Source: an uncultured Lachnospiraceae bacterium
Lineage (GTDB): Bacteria > Bacillota > Clostridia > Lachnospirales > Lachnospiraceae
Direction of reading: 5' to 3'
NCBI GenBank assembly: GCA_905233835.1
Contig: CAJOGB010000019.1
Span: 12,775 to 24,240, forward strand
DNA length: 11,466 nucleotides
This document shows, piece after piece, positions 5,882-11,466 of this stretch. The notes beneath the pieces were generated by a model. The model ran no database searches and was not told where the DNA came from. It saw only the letters and a program-made list of their open reading frames with translations. Positions within the stretch are counted from its first letter, which is position 1. Each line of letters opens with the position of its first letter. Both the position numbers and the translations under genes were made by a program.

Positions 5882-7674
5882 TAAACAATCCTTTTAAACT
5901 TCTTATCCAGTTCATAATGAGTCATGCGAACAATCGTTGGTCTTCCGTGAGGGCAATGATAGGGATTCTCCAAAGAAAGCAAATCATTGATTAATGTCTT
6001 TGCTTCTTCCATTGACAAATGATCGTGTCCCTTTACCGCAGCCTTACATGACATGGAGGCGATTTTTTCCAATATCAAATCCGGATGTGAACTTTTCTTC
6101 ACATCCGATAAGGAGGCGATGGTCTGCAAAAACAAATCCTTTTCATCAATTCCGAAAATGTTTCCCGGAATTCCCGTAAGTGCCACTTCATTTCCGCCAA
6201 AGGTTTCAAATTCATAGCCCACACGTTTGAATTCTTCTTCGTTTTCAAACAAAAGCGTCATATCCGCATCCGACAAAGATACGATTATCGGAGGTGAAAT
6301 CTGCTGGGAAGTCATGGTCATATCCTTTAATCTGGCCATAGTTTTTTCAAACAACACCTTTTCGTGTGCCGCATGTTGATCAATGATATATAATGCCTCA
6401 TCAAATTCCACAAGCCAAAAGGTATCAAACACTTCACCGATAATACGATGATGTTTGATACTTTCCTCCGTCAAAAACGTCTGCTGTACAAACTTTGGTT
6501 TTTCCTGTTTGACGGAAATTTCTTCCTGAATGGTCTGATCGATTTTTTCTTTAAAATCTTGGAGACGTTTCTTTTCAAATGGTTCCGCTCCAAAAGAAAC
6601 CGGCTTATTTTCTGAAGCCGAATCGGTAGTTTCTTCTTTTTTTTGTTCTTCAAAAAGGGGAATTTCGGAAATATCCTCACGATGACGAAGAACATCTGTA
6701 ATCAAGTGATTTAATTCTTCACTGATTTGTTCACCTTCGAAGAAACGAACTTCCTGTTTTGTGGGATGAACATTTACATCCACATCCTTCATGGAAAAAT
6801 CCAAATTCAATACCGCAAAAGGATACTGATGCTGCATCAAAAAGCCTTCATATCCCGCTTCCAAAGAGCGCATCAAAAGCTGGCTTTTTACATATCTTCC
6901 GTTTACAAAAAAGGTTTCATAATTTCGATTTCCACGATGAACAAGAGGAGAACCGATATAACCGTTTATCTTAAAATGAGCCGTCTCATGATTGACTTCA
7001 ACAAGTTCCTTTGTGATATCTCTACCGTAAAGCTGATAAATCACATCCAAAAGATTTCCGTTTCCGGAGGTTGCAAACTTTTCCTGATTGTTAACCAAGA
7101 ATCGAAAACTGATACCGGGATGAGAAATCGCCAACTTCTCCACCACTTCCGAAATATAGTTTCCTTCCGTCATGGGAGATTTTAAGAACTTCTTTCTGGC
7201 GGGAGTATTATAAAACAACTGTCGAACAATAAAGGTGGTTCCGTCGGGAGTCGCCATTTCTGTAAACTCCTTTTCCTCTCCGCCTTCAATACGAAAAGAC
7301 ACACCGGTGATATCTTCTTTTGTTTTTGTTAAAAGTTCCACCTTTGAAACCGCAGATATGGAAGATAATGCTTCTCCACGAAATCCCAAGGAAGAAACGG
7401 AGAGTAAATCCTCCACCCTTCGGATTTTACTGGTGGAGTGTCTTAAGAATGCATTTCTTACATCCTCCCGTAAAATTCCGTCTCCGTTATCGGAAATACG
7501 AATATAAGAAATTCCACCGTCTTTAATCTCCACGGTAATGGCTGTGGAATTGGCGTCTATGGCATTTTCCATAAGTTCCTTTACCACGGAAGCCGGCCGC
7601 TCCACCACTTCACCTGCGGCGATTTTATCAATTGTCTCCTTGGATAAAACTTCAATGCGTTTCTTGTTTACCAT
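5881..7674 (-). CDS. mutL: DNA mismatch repair protein MutL (endonuclease type)
   Basis: Matchmaker ATPase of mismatch repair that is recruited by mismatch-bound MutS and, in this type, nicks the new strand itself. The 597 residues hold an N-terminal GHKL ATPase (ELMENAIDA 33-41, DNGDG 62-66, GFRGEAL 97-103), a transducer region with VDVNVHPTKQEVRF (298-311), a charged low-complexity linker (about 335-405) and a C-terminal dimerisation/nuclease domain. The metal-binding endonuclease motif DQHAAHEKVLFE (432-443) fits DQHA(x)2E(x)4E, and SCKAAVKGHD (542-551) and CPHGRPT (574-580) complete the site. QQISPP (457-462) is in the usual place for the beta-clamp contact. The ATG overlaps the mutS stop by 7 nt, with AAGGTG upstream. 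An intact nuclease motif implies repair without MutH, as in Bacillus. All expected motifs are present. Confidence 0.97.
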   Translation of the reverse strand: MVNKKRIEVLSKETIDKIAAGEVVERPASVVKELMENAIDANSTAITVEIKDGGISYIRISDNGDGILREDVRNAFLRHSTSKIRRVEDLLSVSSLGFRGEALSSISAVSKVELLTKTKEDITGVSFRIEGGEEKEFTEMATPDGTTFIVRQLFYNTPARKKFLKSPMTEGNYISEVVEKLAISHPGISFRFLVNNQEKFATSGNGNLLDVIYQLYGRDITKELVEVNHETAHFKINGYIGSPLVHRGNRNYETFFVNGRYVKSQLLMRSLEAGYEGFLMQHQYPFAVLNLDFSMKDVDVNVHPTKQEVRFFEGEQISEELNHLITDVLRHREDISEIPLFEEQKKEETTDSASENKPVSFGAEPFEKKRLQDFKEKIDQTIQEEISVKQEKPKFVQQTFLTEESIKHHRIIGEVFDTFWLVEFDEALYIIDQHAAHEKVLFEKTMARLKDMTMTSQQISPPIIVSLSDADMTLLFENEEEFKRVGYEFETFGGNEVALTGIPGNIFGIDEKDLFLQTIASLSDVKKSSHPDLILEKIASMSCKAAVKGHDHLSMEEAKTLINDLLSLENPYHCPHGRPTIVRMTHYELDKKFKRIV

Positions 7675-10313
7675 CGATTCTTCACCTTAGACTGTAATTC
7701 ATTCAAAAGATTTAACGCTTCCATCGGGGTCAGGTTTTTAATATCCAACTCTTTGATTTCATCTACAATATCCGAATCGGAAACCGTATCAAAAATCGTC
7801 ATCTGGTTCGGAGTAACATAGTCCGGTGTTGATGAAATTTTCGCTTTCGAGCCGGAATACTCTGTGATGTTTTTCGCAACATTTGCGATATCGTTTTTTA
7901 CAAGTTCGGAGCAAATCTCATTGGCACGATCGATAACGGAATCCGGTACACCGGCCAATTTTGCGACCAATACACCATAGCTTTTATCCGCACCGCCGGG
8001 AACAATTTTTCGAAGGAAGACAATATCGTCACCGTTTTCTTTTACGGCAACGCAATAGTTGTTAACACCGTCAATCTTTCCTTCCAATTCCGTAAGTTCA
8101 TGATAGTGTGTGGCAAAAAGGGTCTTTGCACCCAAGATCTTTTTGTCCGCCACATGTTCCACCACTGCCCATGCAATGGAAAGTCCGTCAAAGGTGGAGG
8201 TACCTCGTCCGATTTCATCCAAAATCAATAAAGAATTTGATGTGGCATTCTTTAAGATATTTGCCACCTCATTCATTTCCACCATAAACGTAGACTGACC
8301 GCTGGCCAAATCATCGGAAGCCCCCACACGGGTAAAGATACGATCCACAATGGAAATCTTTGCCTTATCCGCCGGAACAAAAGAACCGATTTGCGCCATT
8401 AAAACGATAAGTGCCGTCTGTCGCATATAGGTGGATTTTCCCGCCATATTCGGTCCGGTAATAATGGAAATGCGATTCTTTTTGTTATCCAAAACCGTAT
8501 CGTTTTTGATAAACATATCGCCGTCCAACATCTGCTCCACCACCGGATGTCTTCCGCCTTCGATACGGATTTCTCCGTCCTCGGAAATTCTCGGACGAAC
8601 ATAATGGTTCTTTTCCGCCACATACGCCAAAGATAAATACACATCCAAATGAGCAAGCGCTTTTGCGGTCTTTTGGATTCGGGAAACTTCCGCATTAATG
8701 GAATCCAGAATTCCTTTGTAAATTTCATATTCCAAAGAAGTGAGTCGTTCTTCCGCACCAAGAATCGTGTTTTCCAATTCCTTTAATTCCGGTGTATAGA
8801 AACGCTCCGCATTGGTTAAAGTCTGTTTTCTGATAAAGTAATCCGGCACCTTATCCAAATAGGAATTTGTAACTTCAAGATAATAACCGAAGACCTTATT
8901 GTACTTGATTCGAAGGTTTTTAATATCGGTTTTTTCTTTTTCCTTTGATTCCAACTTGGCAAGCCATTCTTTTCCGTCGGTTTTGGCATGACGAAGACGA
9001 TCCACTTCTTCATGGAATCCTTCTTTTAGGATTCCTCCGTCATGAACCATAATGGGAGGTTCTTCGCAAATGGCCTCATCAATCAACTCATACAGATCCG
9101 TCAAAGAATCCATATCTTCATTTAATTCTTTTAATATTTCGCTTTGAAACTCGGACAACACGGCCTTGATTCCGCCAATTACACCGATAGAATTCTTAAA
9201 AGCAATCAAGTCCCTGGGATTTGCGGTTTGATAGGCAATACGTGTCATCAAGCGTTCCAAATCGTAAACCGGATTTAAGTATTCACGAAGTTCTTCTCTG
9301 GAAATCAAATGCTTATTGATCTCCGTGATTCCGTCCTGACGTTTTACAATCTCATCCTTATGAATGAGAGGTTGTTCAATAAAGCTGCGTAAACTTCTGG
9401 CACCCATAGCGGTTTTTGTCTTATCCAATACCCAAAGAAGAGAACCCTTCTTCTCCTTTTCCCGCATGGTTTCCACCAATTCCAGATTTCTTCTGGAAGA
9501 GGAATCTATAAGCATATAGTTTCCGTTTACATACGGCGTAATACGATTCATATGGGACAAATCTGATTTTTGTGTATCCATAAGATAGGACAAAAGCGCC
9601 GCGGCGGATAAACATCCGATTGGAAAATCCGTAACCCCCAATGCATCATAGGACATGCACTTAAAATGACGAAGCAAAACGTCCTTTGCGTAGGCATCGT
9701 CAAAGTAGGTGGCATCCATGGAAGTCACCATCAAATGATACTTATCCTTTAACCCATCAACAGACAGACCGCTGATATAAAATGCCTCATTGCAAATCAT
9801 TTCGGAAGGATGATACTTATTAAGTTCATCCAAAAGTTTCGATGGAGAATCCACTTCCGTCATATAAAAGTCCGCTGTAGATACATCCGCAAAGGAAAGA
9901 CCAAACTTATCTCCGTGATAAACCACACTCATAATAAAGTTGTTCTTGGTTTCATCCAAAGAGGCGCCGTCAATATTTGTACCGGGAGTCACGACACGAA
10001 TCACTTCACGTTTAACAATCCCCTTGGCTTCCTTCGGGTCTTCCATTTGTTCGCAGACTGCGACCTTATATCCTTTGCTTACCAACCGAGGAAGATAATT
10101 GTCCACAGCATGAAAAGGAACTCCGCACATGGGAGCCCGTTCTTCCATACCGCATGCCTTTCCGGTAAGTGTCAGTTCCAATTCCTTTGAGACGATTTTT
10201 GCGTCGTCAAAAAACATTTCATAAAAATCGCCCAGTCGATAAAACAGGATGCAATCCGGATACTCCTTTTTTGTTTCCAGATACTGTTGCATCATAGGTG
10301 TATATTCGCCCAT
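7668..10313 (-). CDS. mutS: DNA mismatch repair protein MutS
   Basis: Mismatch-sensing ATPase that starts post-replicative repair and recruits MutL. The 881 residues match full-length MutS1. The N-terminal mismatch-reading domain contains GDFYEMF with the Phe30-x-Glu32 wedge, which distinguishes it from MutS2. Next come the connector and lever domains, with the clamp region around NLRIKYNKVFGYYLEV (466-481). The ABC-type ATPase has Walker A GPNMAGKST (620-628), the signature-like DDLASGQSTF (667-676), Walker B LLILDEIGRGTST (695-707) and ATHYHEL (734-740). Near the C-terminus QMTIF (837-841) matches the beta-clamp binding consensus QxxxF. The ATG lies 14 nt after the upstream gene's stop, with AGGGAAG 4 nt before it. 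It forms an overlapping pair with mutL. No deviation from the family is seen. Confidence 0.98.
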   Translation of the reverse strand: MGEYTPMMQQYLETKKEYPDCILFYRLGDFYEMFFDDAKIVSKELELTLTGKACGMEERAPMCGVPFHAVDNYLPRLVSKGYKVAVCEQMEDPKEAKGIVKREVIRVVTPGTNIDGASLDETKNNFIMSVVYHGDKFGLSFADVSTADFYMTEVDSPSKLLDELNKYHPSEMICNEAFYISGLSVDGLKDKYHLMVTSMDATYFDDAYAKDVLLRHFKCMSYDALGVTDFPIGCLSAAALLSYLMDTQKSDLSHMNRITPYVNGNYMLIDSSSRRNLELVETMREKEKKGSLLWVLDKTKTAMGARSLRSFIEQPLIHKDEIVKRQDGITEINKHLISREELREYLNPVYDLERLMTRIAYQTANPRDLIAFKNSIGVIGGIKAVLSEFQSEILKELNEDMDSLTDLYELIDEAICEEPPIMVHDGGILKEGFHEEVDRLRHAKTDGKEWLAKLESKEKEKTDIKNLRIKYNKVFGYYLEVTNSYLDKVPDYFIRKQTLTNAERFYTPELKELENTILGAEERLTSLEYEIYKGILDSINAEVSRIQKTAKALAHLDVYLSLAYVAEKNHYVRPRISEDGEIRIEGGRHPVVEQMLDGDMFIKNDTVLDNKKNRISIITGPNMAGKSTYMRQTALIVLMAQIGSFVPADKAKISIVDRIFTRVGASDDLASGQSTFMVEMNEVANILKNATSNSLLILDEIGRGTSTFDGLSIAWAVVEHVADKKILGAKTLFATHYHELTELEGKIDGVNNYCVAVKENGDDIVFLRKIVPGGADKSYGVLVAKLAGVPDSVIDRANEICSELVKNDIANVAKNITEYSGSKAKISSTPDYVTPNQMTIFDTVSDSDIVDEIKELDIKNLTPMEALNLLNELQSKVKNRW

Positions 10314-10327
10314 AATTCTTCCCTAAT

Positions 10328-11466
10328 CTATAAATAATATTTTAAAATCCGCTCCGCCACTTTTATTCCATCCATGGCTGCGGATGTAATTCCTCCCGCA
10401 TATCCGGCACCTTCGCCGCAGGGATAAAGTCCCTTTACATCCGACATCAAATCTTCGTTTCTTAAGATTCGAATGGGGGAAGAGGTTCGGCTTTCCACGC
10501 CGGATAAAATCACTTCCTCCGAGAAAAATCCCTTCATTTTCTTATCAAACAGCTTCATTCCTTCCAAAAAAGAATCTCGCATCTCCTCGGACATTAAAGG
10601 ATTTAAATCAGAAAAGCAAGCCTCTCCTTTATGAGCGGAAGAAAAACTGCCGTACCCATTGGATTCCTTTTTTGCCACAAAATCACCCAATAACTGTTGA
10701 GGAATCTTTCCCTTGCCCAGTTCATAGGCCGTACGTTCCAACTTTCTTTGAAAAGCTATGGCAGAAAGAGGATCCTTTAAATCAAACTCTTTTTCGCCAA
10801 CGGAAACAATAATGGCGGAATTGGAATTTTTCCCGTCACGTTTGGAATAGCTCATTCCGTTAACCACCAAATGATCTTTTTCGGATGAGGAATTTACTAC
10901 ATAGCCTCCGGGGCACATACAAAAAGAATAAACTCCGCGACCGTTATCCAACTTACAAGCCAACTTATAAGGTGCACTGCCTAAAATTTCCGCAAAATCA
11001 CCATACTGATGACGATCGATAAAGCTTCTCTCATGCTCCACACGGAATCCCACTGCAAATTCTTTGGCGGTCATCTTTACTTTTTTCTCATACAGTTTTA
11101 AAAATGTATCTCTGGCACTGTGTCCCACTGCAAGAATCACATGTTTACAAGGAACATTCTCGCCGTTTTCCAATTTTAAGCCGATAATTCTTCCTTGGGT
11201 AATCACAAAATCATCCACCTTCGTCTCATAACGGATGGCGGTTCCCAGGGATAGAAGTTCTTCTCGAAGATTTTTAATGACTTGAATTAAAATATCCGTT
11301 CCGATATGGGGTTTATAGTCATAGAGAATTTCCTCCGGTGCCCCAAACTTTACGAAGGTTTCCAAAACAAAACGGTTTCTGCCGAAACTGTCCTTCACCA
11401 ATGTATTTAATTTTCCGTCTGAAAAGGTACCGGCTCCGCCTTCCCCGAATTGAACGTTGCTTTCCG
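10328..11466 (-). CDS. FAD-dependent dehydrogenase, COG2509-like (5' end outside window)
   Basis: Uncharacterised flavoprotein oxidoreductase; substrate unknown. The frame is open to the right edge, so 378 C-terminal residues are visible and the N-terminus with the expected GxGxxG dinucleotide-binding loop is missing. The first visible residues contain FGEGGAGTFSDGKLNT, a hallmark of this dehydrogenase family. Further landmarks are the second nucleotide-binding strand HVILAVGHSARDTF, a CMCPGGYVVN motif, SGVESRTSSPIRI, and the C-terminal FAD-binding GEGAGYAGGITSAAMDGI. The TTG at 11401 is not the start, because homologous residues continue upstream of it. Stop TAG at 10330-10328, 14 nt before mutS. 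Its link with mismatch repair is probably only co-transcription. The missing N-terminal portion is probably 100-180 residues, judged from the family's usual size. Confidence 0.9.
   Translation of the reverse strand, partial: ESNVQFGEGGAGTFSDGKLNTLVKDSFGRNRFVLETFVKFGAPEEILYDYKPHIGTDILIQVIKNLREELLSLGTAIRYETKVDDFVITQGRIIGLKLENGENVPCKHVILAVGHSARDTFLKLYEKKVKMTAKEFAVGFRVEHERSFIDRHQYGDFAEILGSAPYKLACKLDNGRGVYSFCMCPGGYVVNSSSEKDHLVVNGMSYSKRDGKNSNSAIIVSVGEKEFDLKDPLSAIAFQRKLERTAYELGKGKIPQQLLGDFVAKKESNGYGSFSSAHKGEACFSDLNPLMSEEMRDSFLEGMKLFDKKMKGFFSEEVILSGVESRTSSPIRILRNEDLMSDVKGLYPCGEGAGYAGGITSAAMDGIKVAERILKYYL

Noticed and set aside
6727..7185. Plus-strand open frame of 152 codons antisense to mutL
   Set aside because: It is opposite the conserved MutL transducer region, has no convincing ribosome binding site or known motif, and is best explained by codon bias of mutL.
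11399..11401. TTG as the start of the FAD-dependent dehydrogenase
   Set aside because: The same frame continues upstream to the window edge with the conserved FGEGGAGTFSDGKL motif, so the gene is truncated by the window and does not start here.

Overview
The window looks like an ordinary chromosomal housekeeping segment of a low-to-mid-GC Firmicute, most likely a member of Clostridia close to Lachnospiraceae. This rests on AGGAG-type ribosome binding sites, a MutL of the endonuclease type, a PF06838 'methionine gamma-lyase family' gene next to miaA, and a divergent MreB followed by mreC, mreD and a class B penicillin-binding protein. The taxonomic assignment is inference from family recognition and gene order; no search was run.

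All nine genes lie on the minus strand, so transcription runs from the right end to the left end, and no gap between genes exceeds about 55 bases. From the right: a 5'-truncated FAD-dependent dehydrogenase (COG2509-like); mutS and mutL (mismatch repair); miaA (tRNA A37 prenylation); a PLP-dependent enzyme of the methionine gamma-lyase / 'aluminum resistance' family; then a cell-elongation block of a divergent mreB, mreC, mreD and a 3'-truncated PBP2-type transpeptidase.

The genes are tightly packed. mutS/mutL overlap by 7 nt, mutL/miaA and miaA/PLP enzyme each share one base in a TAATG junction, mreC/mreD overlap by 11 nt, and mreD/pbp2 by about 20 nt with an apparent TTG start. This suggests translational coupling in two functional blocks. 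The one visible internal promoter candidate (TTGTTA, 17 nt, TGA-TAGAAT) sits across the stop codon of the PLP-enzyme gene, directly upstream of mreB, and probably gives the cell-shape block its own transcription.

I found no RNA genes, mobile elements, CRISPR arrays, long repeats or convincing terminators, and no evidence of a novel system. The points most worth a second look are the altered phosphate-2 loop of the MreB homologue, the stop-codon-overlapping promoter, the TTG start of the PBP, and the translationally coupled PLP enzyme of unproven function.
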